A DNA stretch of 23,790 nucleotides from Bacteriovoracaceae bacterium UBA4097 (GCA_002381765.1 DFXX01000115.1:1-23790), one strand, 5' to 3'. Numbered from the stretch's first letter, positions 15,283 to 23,078 are shown. Made by a program: numbers and translations. Notes: generated by a model from the letters alone, not told the origin.

Positions 15283-15904
15283 TTATTATCGCGCTCACTT
15301 GGATTCTATGGCGAAAAACTTAAGAGCTTTTCCATGGCATGATCGTTACGCCTATGGAATGTACATTGCTCAAACTTACTATTATGTCTGTCATTCAGTG
15401 AGGCTTCTGGCCACAGCAGCAGGAAGAATGACAATGGAAGACAATTCATCTCATAAAAGATTTCTCACTCATATTCGAGAAGAGAGTGGCCATGAAGTCA
15501 TGGCCCGCCGGGATCTTGAGGAGCTGGGTTTCACTCTAGAAGACTTTCCTGAGTTGCCCGAAACTCGCATGTTCTGGGAGACTCAATACTATAAGATTGA
15601 ACACATCGATCCCTTAAGCTTAATGGGCTATATTCTTGCCCTAGAGGCGATTGCCTGTGAACAGTGCCCTTGGATTACTCAAGAACTTAAAAAAAGTTTT
15701 CCCAATAATGCTCACACCTTCATGCGAGTGCATGGTGAAGAAGACCCCGATCATGTGGCCAAGGCCTGGGAGCAAATTTCAGCTTTACCGCCGGCCAGAC
15801 TCAAAGCGGTGGTCGAGAACTTTGAGCAAACGGCCGTCGGTTTAAACAATATCTTGAATGGGGTAATGAGAAGAATGGTGGAAAAAGTCTCCGCAGCCGC
15901 TTAA
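15272..15904 (+). CDS. Heme-oxygenase-like diiron oxidase (HDO) family, iron-containing redox enzyme
   Basis: This 210-residue all-helical protein starts from ATG 15272 (AAAGGGG Shine-Dalgarno at 15259-15265), not the longer frame that begins inside the previous gene. Candidate metal ligands follow the HDO pattern: E71 and H74 in REESGHEVM, E125 in ILALEAIA, and H154, D158, H161 in HGEEDPDHV (HxxxDxxH). The PqqC/TenA-fold HDO superfamily uses two irons and O2 for diverse chemistry, including alkene-forming, N-oxygenating and p-aminobenzoate-forming members. The substrate is unknown here; the 11-bp overlap with the acyltransferase-like gene suggests it acts on that protein's product. An inverted repeat and the oxidase-operon promoter follow. 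Confidence 0.78.
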   Translation: MLPNYYRAHLDSMAKNLRAFPWHDRYAYGMYIAQTYYYVCHSVRLLATAAGRMTMEDNSSHKRFLTHIREESGHEVMARRDLEELGFTLEDFPELPETRMFWETQYYKIEHIDPLSLMGYILALEAIACEQCPWITQELKKSFPNNAHTFMRVHGEEDPDHVAKAWEQISALPPARLKAVVENFEQTAVGLNNILNGVMRRMVEKVSAAA

Positions 15905-15953
15905 AAACGTAGTCGGTTTTTGTTTAACATGATTTAGGTTAGCAAAAACCGAC
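15903..15953. promoter_or_regulatory. Inverted repeat with two mutually exclusive pairings, upstream of oxidase operon
   Basis: GTCGGTTTTTG (15912-15922) pairs over 11 bp with CAAAAACCGAC (15943-15953). Inside the loop TAAC (15925-15928) can pair with GTTA (15938-15941). The same GTTTTT (15916-15921) could instead pair with AAAAAC (15903-15908). ACGTAGTnGG also occurs directly repeated at 15907-15916 and 15952-15961. It may be the terminator or an attenuator of the HDO unit, or an operator next to the promoter at 15963. No T-run follows the large stem. Confidence 0.55.
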
Positions 15954-15962
15954 GTAGTTGGG

Positions 15963-15991
15963 TTGCTAGAGGTCGTCCAAGCGTGTAGAAT
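15963..15991 (+). promoter_or_regulatory. Sigma70-type promoter of the cytochrome oxidase operon
   Basis: TTGCTA (15963-15968) and TAGAAT (15986-15991, 5/6 to consensus) are 17 nt apart. This would start transcription near 15998, about 34 nt before the ATG at 16032. The inverted repeat ending at 15953 abuts the -35 region. Confidence 0.6.
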
Positions 15992-16031
15992 GCTTGAAAA
16001 TTAACATAATCCTCATCTGGAGTGTTCCGCT

Positions 16032-16652
16032 ATGGCCGATCATGCTCATCATTCCCATAATCCCCTTATTGGTGGAGTAGACCCACAATTTGGTAAGGCA
16101 AGCCCTGGTAAAATCGGTATGTGGATCTTCCTCGTTACCGATGCCATGTCATTTTCCGGCTTTTTGATCGCTTATGCGGTTTTAAGAAGTAAGCTTGACT
16201 GGCCAAATCCTGCTGAATATTTAGGAGTAACTCTTTCTGGTATTGCAACCTTCCTTCTTATTTGTTCTTCAGTCTCCATGGTGCTTTCCATCGATGCTTG
16301 TAAGGCACGTGATAGAAAAGGCATGCTTAACTGGCTTCTTGCCACCATCGTTGGTGGAGCGATCTTCCTTGGGATTCAGGCCTATGAGTACACTCACTTA
16401 GTTCATCAAGGCATTACTCTTTCTTCATTTGCTCATGGACCATCTTTATTTGGTTCTACCTTCTATATGATTACTGGATTCCATGGTCTTCACGTGGCCA
16501 CAGGAGTTGGCTATCTTATTTGTGAGTACATCAATGCTCGCAAGGGTCACTATGATAATGGAGACTACAATCGGCTTGAGATCCTTGGTCTCTTCTGGCA
16601 CTTTGTAGATTTAGTCTGGATTTTGGTGTTTACATTCATTTACCTACTCTAA
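16032..16652 (+). CDS. ctaE: Cytochrome c oxidase subunit III (first copy)
   Basis: The protein is 206 residues, a heme-copper oxidase subunit III with about five hydrophobic segments and a His-rich cytoplasmic N-terminus. Family features: GKIGMWIFLVTDAMSFSGF (the E/D-containing first helix region), YMITGFHGLHVATGVGYL (the highly conserved FHGxHV) and LFWHFVDLVWILVF near the end. It stabilises subunit I and its lipid environment; it carries no redox centre. TGGAG 9 nt before the ATG is the Shine-Dalgarno. It is first in the operon, ahead of assembly factors and apart from subunits II and I. Its stop shares a base with the next gene's ATG. A second subunit III-like gene is at 21644. Confidence 0.93.
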   Translation: MADHAHHSHNPLIGGVDPQFGKASPGKIGMWIFLVTDAMSFSGFLIAYAVLRSKLDWPNPAEYLGVTLSGIATFLLICSSVSMVLSIDACKARDRKGMLNWLLATIVGGAIFLGIQAYEYTHLVHQGITLSSFAHGPSLFGSTFYMITGFHGLHVATGVGYLICEYINARKGHYDNGDYNRLEILGLFWHFVDLVWILVFTFIYLL

Positions 16653-16873
16653 TGAGAAAACACCTAAGTCTTTTTCTTATCTGTTTATTTTTTGTGACGG
16701 ACCTTTTCGCGTGTCCCTACTGTGTAGGGACATCACAGGACGGAAAGGATTCCAACACCACACTGATACTAGGTCTATTCATCCTGTCGATCTATATTCC
16801 TTATTATCTCATTTTTCGTTTGATCAAAAAGCACAGGGCACTTCGTGACAGTTCAGGATCTACCCACTCTTAA
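16652..16873 (+). CDS. Small CPYC-motif membrane protein of the oxidase operon
   Basis: The 73-residue protein has an N-terminal hydrophobic signal or anchor (5-20), immediately followed by ACPYCVGTSQDGKDSN with a CxxC pair. A second hydrophobic helix (about 36-57) and a basic tail come next. The CxxC would face the periplasm next to the membrane. Similar short CPxC proteins occur in oxidase operons of several phyla, to my recollection without an assigned function. Copper or thiol handling during CuA/CuB assembly is an inference from the motif and the context (DUF420, heme A synthase and Sco in the same run). It starts on the last base of the subunit III stop and overlaps DUF420 by 29 bp. Confidence 0.8.
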   Translation: MRKHLSLFLICLFFVTDLFACPYCVGTSQDGKDSNTTLILGLFILSIYIPYYLIFRLIKKHRALRDSSGSTHS

Positions 16874-17264
16874 TGCCACACTAAACGCAATTGCAGCAAC
16901 TCTGCTTTTAGTGGGATATGTAGGGATTAAAAAAGGACATAAAGAGTTTCACAAAAAGATCATGGTCTCGGCCTTGGTTGTATCGGCTTTTTTTCTTACG
17001 AGTTACTTAATCTATCACTACCATGTGCCTTCAAAAAAGTTCCCGGATCTGGGGTGGATTAAGACAGTTTATCTTATCATTCTCATTCCTCATATCATTC
17101 TGGCCGCTGCCATGGTTCCCATGATCCTTAAGACCTTTTGGCATGGTTTCCGAGGAGAGTGGGAGAAACATAAAAAAATTGCTCGTATCACCTTTCCTAT
17201 CTGGATGTATGTTTCGGTCACAGGAGTTATTGTGTATTTCATGCTCTACCGTTGGTATGTATGA
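16845..17264 (+). CDS. DUF420 membrane protein (CtaM/YozB-like oxidase assembly factor)
   Basis: The protein is 139 residues with four hydrophobic segments. It matches DUF420 in its opening DLPTLNATLNAIAATLLLVG, the HKEFHKK loop, and conserved His in YLIYHYH and IPHIILA. The Staphylococcus aureus member CtaM is needed for aa3-type oxidase function, so a maturation role is likely. The start is GTG at 16845, inside the end of the CPYC gene; the DLPTLN motif directly after it fits the usual family N-terminus. Its TGA overlaps the next gene's ATG (17261) by 4 bp. Confidence 0.9.
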   Translation: MTVQDLPTLNATLNAIAATLLLVGYVGIKKGHKEFHKKIMVSALVVSAFFLTSYLIYHYHVPSKKFPDLGWIKTVYLIILIPHIILAAAMVPMILKTFWHGFRGEWEKHKKIARITFPIWMYVSVTGVIVYFMLYRWYV

Positions 17265-18976
17265 ATGCTCTGTACTTCATTCTTTATCTAGGAACCATTT
17301 CTCTTTTAATTGTCGGGGCCCAGCTCCAGGTTTTAAAGACTGGTTTGGTTTGTCCTGACTGGCCTCTCTGCTTTGGGGAATTTCTTCCTCTTTATATGAC
17401 TCCTGTTTTTTATGAATCTCTTCATCGCTTTTTAGCTGGGATCATGGGAATTGGCAGTATTGTGTGGGGAGTAGTGAGCTATAAAAGAATAGGAGTGAGG
17501 GCCCTCCTTCCACTTTTTCTTATTATCCTTCAATCTCTTTTAGGTTGGGCGACCTTTTCCTATCAGCTTCCTACAATTACTACTATTCTTCACCTGGTCT
17601 TCTCTTTATTATTTCTCGCTTCCCTTGAAGGAACCAAAGAGATCTCCTTTCAAGATAGTCTCAAGAAAGATTGGAACCCACGGCTGAAAGATGTGGTGGG
17701 ATTTTTTCTCTTCTTCTTAGTTTTGCAATTTATCCTTGGTGGGATACTTAGAAAGTCTTCCCTTTTAGCTTCTTGTGAATCCACCATGGAGTTCTGGCAG
17801 TGCTGGCAAAAGCAAGCAGAAATTCCTTTGGCGGGTAGTCTCTCACTTATTCATCGTATGCTTGGGATCCTTACCACCCTGAGTGGTTTTTTTGTCATGA
17901 GTTATCTCTGGAAGAATCTTCCTAAGTGGAAATGGGCCGCAGGTTTGGGCCTATTCTTTATGATCGGGCAACTCTTATTGGGCCTTCAGATGGGAAGAAG
18001 TTCTTCCCGAGAACTTATTATTTGGCACTTCATCCTCGCGTTGGGCTCTTTCTGTACACTTGTCTATCTTCTGGTGCGACTTAGAAAAACCGAATGGCAC
18101 TTCTTCGGACGAGCAGTTCCCACTTATTTGAATGATCTCATGGATCTCTTCAAGCCCAAGCTCACGATCTTGGTCGTAGTAACGGTCTTGGTAGGGGTTT
18201 TTCTTGCTCCGGGTCAACCCAATATTATCTATCTCTTGATCTCTCTTACTGCTATCTGGTTTCAGGCCGCAGGCTCTCTTTGCCTCAATAGCTATATTGA
18301 AAGAGAGGCCGATAAGTTCATGGAGAGAACTAAAGAGAGACCACTTCCAGCGGGAAGACTTAAGCCTGTAGTGGCCGTCTACTGGGGGTGGGGTCTTATA
18401 ATGGGAGGAACTCTTATTTTAATGATGAGCTCCAATCTTCTAACAGCGGGCCTCGGACTTCTTGCGGCCCTCTCTTATTTATATGCCTACACGCCACTTA
18501 AACTCAAAACTCCTTATGCCCTTTTTGTAGGGGCCGTTCCCGGTGCTCTTCCTACTATTATGGGTTGGACCACTGTGACAAATAGTCTGGAAGGAATGGG
18601 AATCTATCTCTTTGGGATTCTCTTTTTGTGGCAAATTCCTCATTTTATGGCCATTAGTCTTTATCGAAAGACCGAATACTCCATGGCCCGCTTTCTTACC
18701 TTTGCCCAAACCCATTCCTCTGAGTTTTTGAAACTCAATATCTTTCTCTATTCAGTTCTGTTGTTACTTCTGGGTTTATTCCCATATTTCTGGGGTTGGA
18801 GAAACGACGGTTATCTTTTTAGTTCCATGATTATTGGTGTCATCCTTTCTCTTGTTGGGGGAGGGGGATGGCTGGCCAAAGATGAAGATAGTTTTAGAAA
18901 ATGGGCCCGCAGCTATTTTTGGGCGACCCTTTTTTATTTACCACTGCAGCTGGGAGTTTTGCTAATCTTGCGATGA
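17261..18976 (+). CDS. Fused heme A synthase (CtaA) - heme O synthase (CtaB) protein
   Basis: The protein is 571 residues. Residues 1-275 are CtaA-like: the CPDWPLCFGEF loop with Cys31/Cys37, a second Cys pair (172, 181), and four heme-ligand-type His in LHRFLAG (55), LHLVFS (111), IHRMLG (198) and WHFILA (256). Residues about 290-571 are a UbiA-family protoheme IX farnesyltransferase, with NSYIEREADKFMERTKERPL (343-362), YTPLKLKTPYALFVGAVPGA (410-429) and LWQIPHFMAI (456-465). One chain could thus farnesylate heme B and oxidise the product to heme A. In the prenyltransferase motif the usual first Asp is Glu347, and a later DY is EY (472-473). The ATG at 17261 (4-bp overlap with DUF420) is preferred to a TTG at 17252. 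Confidence 0.92.
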   Translation: MNALYFILYLGTISLLIVGAQLQVLKTGLVCPDWPLCFGEFLPLYMTPVFYESLHRFLAGIMGIGSIVWGVVSYKRIGVRALLPLFLIILQSLLGWATFSYQLPTITTILHLVFSLLFLASLEGTKEISFQDSLKKDWNPRLKDVVGFFLFFLVLQFILGGILRKSSLLASCESTMEFWQCWQKQAEIPLAGSLSLIHRMLGILTTLSGFFVMSYLWKNLPKWKWAAGLGLFFMIGQLLLGLQMGRSSSRELIIWHFILALGSFCTLVYLLVRLRKTEWHFFGRAVPTYLNDLMDLFKPKLTILVVVTVLVGVFLAPGQPNIIYLLISLTAIWFQAAGSLCLNSYIEREADKFMERTKERPLPAGRLKPVVAVYWGWGLIMGGTLILMMSSNLLTAGLGLLAALSYLYAYTPLKLKTPYALFVGAVPGALPTIMGWTTVTNSLEGMGIYLFGILFLWQIPHFMAISLYRKTEYSMARFLTFAQTHSSEFLKLNIFLYSVLLLLLGLFPYFWGWRNDGYLFSSMIIGVILSLVGGGGWLAKDEDSFRKWARSYFWATLFYLPLQLGVLLILR

Positions 18977-19072
18977 TTTTCCAGTTGTTTTGGGTAGATG
19001 AACTTTAAAAATTAAGTTACATTCAATGAGTTAAATCATTTTATTATTAATCTTTTCACAGGATGTTGTGAG

Positions 19073-19903
19073 ATGAACATTTCATTTTCCGAACGTCTTT
19101 TCGGGCTAATCGCAGAGGTCGAGACCATTTCCACATCAGGAAATCGTGTTTTCACTTTCTGGGAACGTATTAGTCCACCGGAAGACATCTCTACTTCAGG
19201 TCACTTAATTGAGTGGCTCTTTAACTACACTACGTATGTGAACCTTTTCTGGTTTGCCCTCGTATGTATTGGTCTTTTTGGCTTCTCATATCTGTATTCT
19301 CAGAAGCGCCATAAGATTGCCCTCTACACTCACGGGAATGAAAAGAAGCATCTTCTTATCACGGCCTTCATTGGTCTCGGTGTGTTCTTATCTGTGGATA
19401 TGGTTATCACTAAAATTTCTACTCGTGACATGAAAGAAGTCTTCTGGAATTTTCCAGAAGGGGATGATGTCCTTAAGGTTCAAGTCCTTGCTCAGCAGTG
19501 GGCCTGGAATATTCGTTATGCTGGTAAAGATGGCGAATTTAATACGGCCGATGATGTTGTTCAATTGAATAATCTCGTTGTTCCTGTTGGAAGAAAAGTC
19601 ATGATCCAAATGACTTCAAAAGATGTGATCCACTCTTTCTATCTTCCTAATGCAAGAATCAAGGCCGATGCTATTCCTGGCCGCTATGCCAAGCTTTGGT
19701 TTGATACCACTAAGACTGGTAATTATGAGATCGCTTGTGCAGAAATGTGTGGAACTCATCACTATCTTATGAAAGGTCAGTTAACTGTTCTCTCTCAAGA
19801 GGACTATGACCGCTGGTTACAAGAATCACAAGAATTAGCAATTGCGACTAACGACACCGAGGACATGGATCTTCGATGGGGTTGGAAGTGGGGGAGTAGA
19901 TAA
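19073..19903 (+). CDS. ctaC: Cytochrome c oxidase subunit II (CuA)
   Basis: The protein is 276 residues. Two membrane helices (about 55-75 and 93-113) precede a periplasmic cupredoxin domain. The CuA ligands are complete: His187, Cys222, Glu224, Cys226, His230 and Met233 (CAEMCGTHHYLM). QQWAWNIRY (141-149) is the electron-entry aromatic patch. GKDGEFNTADD (151-161) is an acidic DxD-type loop seen in other subunit II proteins. The 50-residue N-terminus lacks a clear cleavable signal and contains ISTSG twice (19-23, 39-43). No cytochrome c domain is fused at the C-terminus; a separate diheme protein lies downstream. It follows a 96-bp AT-rich gap, so it may have its own promoter. AGGA lies 9 nt before the ATG. 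Confidence 0.95.
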   Translation: MNISFSERLFGLIAEVETISTSGNRVFTFWERISPPEDISTSGHLIEWLFNYTTYVNLFWFALVCIGLFGFSYLYSQKRHKIALYTHGNEKKHLLITAFIGLGVFLSVDMVITKISTRDMKEVFWNFPEGDDVLKVQVLAQQWAWNIRYAGKDGEFNTADDVVQLNNLVVPVGRKVMIQMTSKDVIHSFYLPNARIKADAIPGRYAKLWFDTTKTGNYEIACAEMCGTHHYLMKGQLTVLSQEDYDRWLQESQELAIATNDTEDMDLRWGWKWGSR

Positions 19904-19904
19904 T

Positions 19905-21647
19905 ATGGCCTTCGTAGAGCAACACATTCACGACGCTCCAACGTCGTTTTGGTCAAAATACCTTTTCAGCTTTGACCATAAAGTCATTGGTAAGCAGTTC
20001 CTCTGGTACGGAATTTTCTTTTTGATGGTCGGTGGTCTTATGGCCATGATGATCAGATGGACACTTGCCTATCCTGGAGTACCCTTTCCTTTAATCGGTA
20101 ATCTTCTCTTCCCACATACTGGGGGAGTAGTTCCACCTGATACCTATGCTATGCTTTTCACCATGCATGGAACGATTATGATCTTCTTTGCCATTACGCC
20201 GATTCTTATTGGTGCTTTTGGTAACTTCTGTATTCCACTCATGATTGGTGCACGGGATATGATTTTCCCTACACTCAATATGCTTTCCTTCTGGTTCTCG
20301 ATGGCTTCAGGAGTTCTGCTTCTGGCCTCTCTTTGTTTACCTTTAGGAGCAGCTGCTGGTGGTTGGACTTCGTATCCAACTCTATCTACCAATCTTGGTC
20401 AGCCGGGAATGGGTCAGACTCTTTGGCTTCTTTCTCTCTTCTTATTTGGTGTTTCATCTACTATGGGTGCAGTGAATTACATTACAACTGTAATCACTCT
20501 TCGCGCTCCTGGTATGGACTACTTCAAGATGCCTCTAACTATCTGGGGAATTTGGCTGACTTCGATTCTGAACGCTATCTTCGTTCCGGTTCTTGGTGCT
20601 GGTCTTCTTCTTCTTACTTTTGACCGTGTATTCGGAACAACTTTCTTCCTAGCTGGAGCAGCTGCTACTTCTGGAAGAGGGGATCCGGTTCTTTTCCAGC
20701 ACGTTTTCTGGATCTTTGGTCACCCAGAAGTGTACATCCTCATTCTTCCAGCTTGGGGAATTGTGTCTGACCTTCTTTCCTTCTTTGCCCGTAAGCCTGC
20801 TTTCGGTTACAAGATGACGGCCCTCTCTCTTACGACAATTACCGTTCTTTCAACCGTGGTTTATGGTCACCATATGTACACGACTCAGATGTCTCCACTT
20901 CTGACTCAGTCATTTATGACTCTTACCATGTTGATCTCTATTCCTTCTGCGATCTTCTTTGCTAACTGGCTTGGAACTCTTTGGAAGGGATCTATTCGAT
21001 TCCATTCTCCAATGCTCTTCTCTCTGGGTGTGGTATTTGTATTTGGTCTGGGTGGTTTAACGGGTCTTTACCTCGCTTCTACTTCAATTGATCTATACCT
21101 TCACGATACTTACTTTGTTGTGGGTCACTTCCATTACACCATGGCCGCTTCAGTTCTTTTGGGTGGTTTCGCAGGAACTTACTTCTGGATGCCGAAGATG
21201 TTTGGTCGCGCCATGAATGAGACTCTTGCTAAGTGGCACTTCTGGTTAACCATGATTCCACTTAACGGGATTTTCACGGGTATGATGGTCGTTGGATACG
21301 CAGGTATGCATCGTCGTCTTTATAACCCATTCATCTATGAGTTCATGAATAAGTTGATTCCCATCAACCAGTTCATTACTTACTCGGCCATTGCCATGGG
21401 CCTAGCTCAGTTCGTCTTCCTTTATAACTTCTTTAAGACCATCTTCTTCTCGAAGAATGAGCCACTGGCGTCTGATAATCCATGGGAAGTGGGCACACTA
21501 GAGTGGCAGATTCCTTCACCAGCACCTCACTATAACTTTAAAGAAATCCCTCACGTGAAGTGTGGACCTCATGAGTTCGGTAACCCGAATCTTAAAACAG
21601 GTCGTGATTTCCAGTATCAGACTGAGGAATTGGTGGAAGTTAAATGA
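19905..21647 (+). CDS. ctaD: Cytochrome c oxidase subunit I
   Basis: The protein is 580 residues, the catalytic aa3-type subunit with about twelve helices. Ligands visible: His88 (FTMHGT) and His410 for low-spin heme, His408 for the active-site heme (GHFHYTM), and His273, His322, His323 for CuB. Cross-link Tyr277 and proton-channel Glu275 lie in GHPEVYILILP, the A1-type pattern. D-channel residues N107, D118 and N125 are present (FGNFCIPLMIGARDMIFPTL). The K-channel lysine position appears to be Phe351 (SIPSAIFFANW against VPTGIKVFSW in Rhodobacter). The ATG at 19905, with GGGGAG 8 nt upstream, is correct; a longer reading frame starts inside ctaC. Its stop overlaps the next ATG by 4 bp. Confidence 0.96.
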   Translation: MAFVEQHIHDAPTSFWSKYLFSFDHKVIGKQFLWYGIFFLMVGGLMAMMIRWTLAYPGVPFPLIGNLLFPHTGGVVPPDTYAMLFTMHGTIMIFFAITPILIGAFGNFCIPLMIGARDMIFPTLNMLSFWFSMASGVLLLASLCLPLGAAAGGWTSYPTLSTNLGQPGMGQTLWLLSLFLFGVSSTMGAVNYITTVITLRAPGMDYFKMPLTIWGIWLTSILNAIFVPVLGAGLLLLTFDRVFGTTFFLAGAAATSGRGDPVLFQHVFWIFGHPEVYILILPAWGIVSDLLSFFARKPAFGYKMTALSLTTITVLSTVVYGHHMYTTQMSPLLTQSFMTLTMLISIPSAIFFANWLGTLWKGSIRFHSPMLFSLGVVFVFGLGGLTGLYLASTSIDLYLHDTYFVVGHFHYTMAASVLLGGFAGTYFWMPKMFGRAMNETLAKWHFWLTMIPLNGIFTGMMVVGYAGMHRRLYNPFIYEFMNKLIPINQFITYSAIAMGLAQFVFLYNFFKTIFFSKNEPLASDNPWEVGTLEWQIPSPAPHYNFKEIPHVKCGPHEFGNPNLKTGRDFQYQTEELVEVK

Positions 21648-22201
21648 ATTCAAATCGTGCCCATGATATGAAGCTGATTCAGAACTCGGTTGCTATGACC
21701 GTGACGCTGATTTCTTTCGGGATGCTCTTTGCAACCTTATTTCTTGGGTACTTTTTACTTCGTTTCAATTCGCCTACTTGGCCACCGGTTGAGATTCAGA
21801 ATATGCCTCAGCTTATTCCGTTTCTAAGTACCCTGGTTATGGCCTTGAGTTCAGTCACTTATTATTTACTAGAGAAGAACGGGCCTCAGAGAAAACTCAT
21901 GTGGGGCCTGACTTTTATCCTTGGTCTTGCTTTTCTCGCTCTTCAGTGGTCCCTATGGGGAGCACTCAAGTCTTCGGGGATCTTAGTTAGCAATGGTATG
22001 GTTCCTTCGATAGTTTACGGATTTACCTGGCTGCATGCTGCTCATATTGTTCTAGGTCTAATCGCTCTTCTCTGGATTGGTTGCTTGATCTTTATGAAGT
22101 CGCCTTCACTTACTTCATTCAAACTAATGAATGTTGGGAAGTTCTGGCATTTTCTGGGTGTTGTCTGGTTACTTATGTATTTAATGATTTTTGTTTTATA
22201 A
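21644..22201 (+). CDS. Second cytochrome c oxidase subunit III-like protein
   Basis: This 185-residue protein has about five hydrophobic segments and is of the subunit III family: FGMLFATLFLGYFLLRF, WLHAAHIVLGLIALLW (position of the FHGxHV motif) and VGKFWHFLGVVWLLMYL at the end. It differs from the first copy at 16032 in lacking the His-rich N-terminus and the FHGLHV wording. It is translationally coupled to ctaD by ATGA overlap, so this copy, rather than the distal one, may be the structural partner of subunit I; both could be used, as in oxidases that carry two III-like subunits. The Shine-Dalgarno would lie inside ctaD. Confidence 0.88.
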   Translation: MNSNRAHDMKLIQNSVAMTVTLISFGMLFATLFLGYFLLRFNSPTWPPVEIQNMPQLIPFLSTLVMALSSVTYYLLEKNGPQRKLMWGLTFILGLAFLALQWSLWGALKSSGILVSNGMVPSIVYGFTWLHAAHIVLGLIALLWIGCLIFMKSPSLTSFKLMNVGKFWHFLGVVWLLMYLMIFVL

Positions 22202-22211
22202 AGGACATATG

Positions 22212-23078
22212 ATGAAACTATTCGGAATTTCAATCTTTGGTCTTTTCCTATTGACCTCATGTGTGGTTGAAAAGCAGCCGTTTACCGAGGGAAAAATCCT
22301 TGCTGGTAAAAAGGTAAGTGCTGATACTCTTAATCTGGGTTACACCACTTACGTTGAATACTGCGTTCAATGTCATGGTATGGAAGGTAAGGGTGATGGT
22401 CCTGCCTCAAAAGGTCTATTGCCTCCTCCAAGAAACTTTACTCAAGGACTCTATAAGTTTCCTTGGACTCAGTATGGGGAACTTCCTCATGATGAGGATC
22501 TCTACCGTATCATTCGGGGTGGTCTTAAAGGCACAGCGATGCTTCCTTGGGATATCTCTGATGAGCGCTTAGATGCCGTTACTCAATATATTAAGACTTT
22601 TGCTCCAGAAGTTTGGGAAGGTGAGGATAAGGTACTAGGTACTAAGTTCGAATTCCCTGCCGATCCATTTGGCCCGGAGAAAAAAGCTGAGGCCATTGCT
22701 CTTGGTAAGAAAGTTTATCACGTCACGGCTTCTTGTATTCAGTGTCACCGTGGTTATGCCACTAAGGCCGAAATGAAGGGCTGGGATTCAGAGGCTCCTG
22801 AAGATCTATACTCACTGAAGCCTCAGGATACTGAGTATAACTACAAGGCCTTGCCACCTGATTTCACTTATCACGCTCTTCGCTCTATCGATGATATGCC
22901 TTCCCTTGTTCAGCGCCTTATGTATGGTGTAACAGGAAGTGCGATGCCAGGATGGAAGGACGTTATTACTGATGAAGAAATCTGGGCCGTGGCCTACTAT
23001 GTCCAAGATCTTCGTGAAACAGGAAAAGATATTAAGAAGCGCCAGGAACTCCTGGATACTTTCAAATCGCAAAAATAA
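22212..23078 (+). CDS. Diheme cytochrome c lipoprotein
   Basis: The protein is 288 residues with lipobox LLTSC (lipidated Cys17). The two heme domains carry C51-VQ-C54-H55 with candidate distal Met110 (GTAMLPW), and C175-IQ-C178-H179 with candidate Met245 (GSAMPGW). GMEGKGDGPASKGLLPPPRNF in the first domain is typical of class I cytochromes accepting electrons near a bc1/Act complex or oxidase. It is likely the membrane-tethered electron donor to CuA. Of two adjacent ATGs, 22212 is preferred because AAGGA (22201-22205) is then 6 nt away rather than 3. The last A of its TAA begins the sco ATG. Confidence 0.93.
   Translation: MKLFGISIFGLFLLTSCVVEKQPFTEGKILAGKKVSADTLNLGYTTYVEYCVQCHGMEGKGDGPASKGLLPPPRNFTQGLYKFPWTQYGELPHDEDLYRIIRGGLKGTAMLPWDISDERLDAVTQYIKTFAPEVWEGEDKVLGTKFEFPADPFGPEKKAEAIALGKKVYHVTASCIQCHRGYATKAEMKGWDSEAPEDLYSLKPQDTEYNYKALPPDFTYHALRSIDDMPSLVQRLMYGVTGSAMPGWKDVITDEEIWAVAYYVQDLRETGKDIKKRQELLDTFKSQK

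Noticed and set aside
18977..19072. Internal promoter before ctaC (TTACAT near 19017 with TATTAT near 19042)
   Set aside because: The spacing is 19 nt with poor hexamers in AT-rich DNA. It is possible but not supported well enough to annotate.
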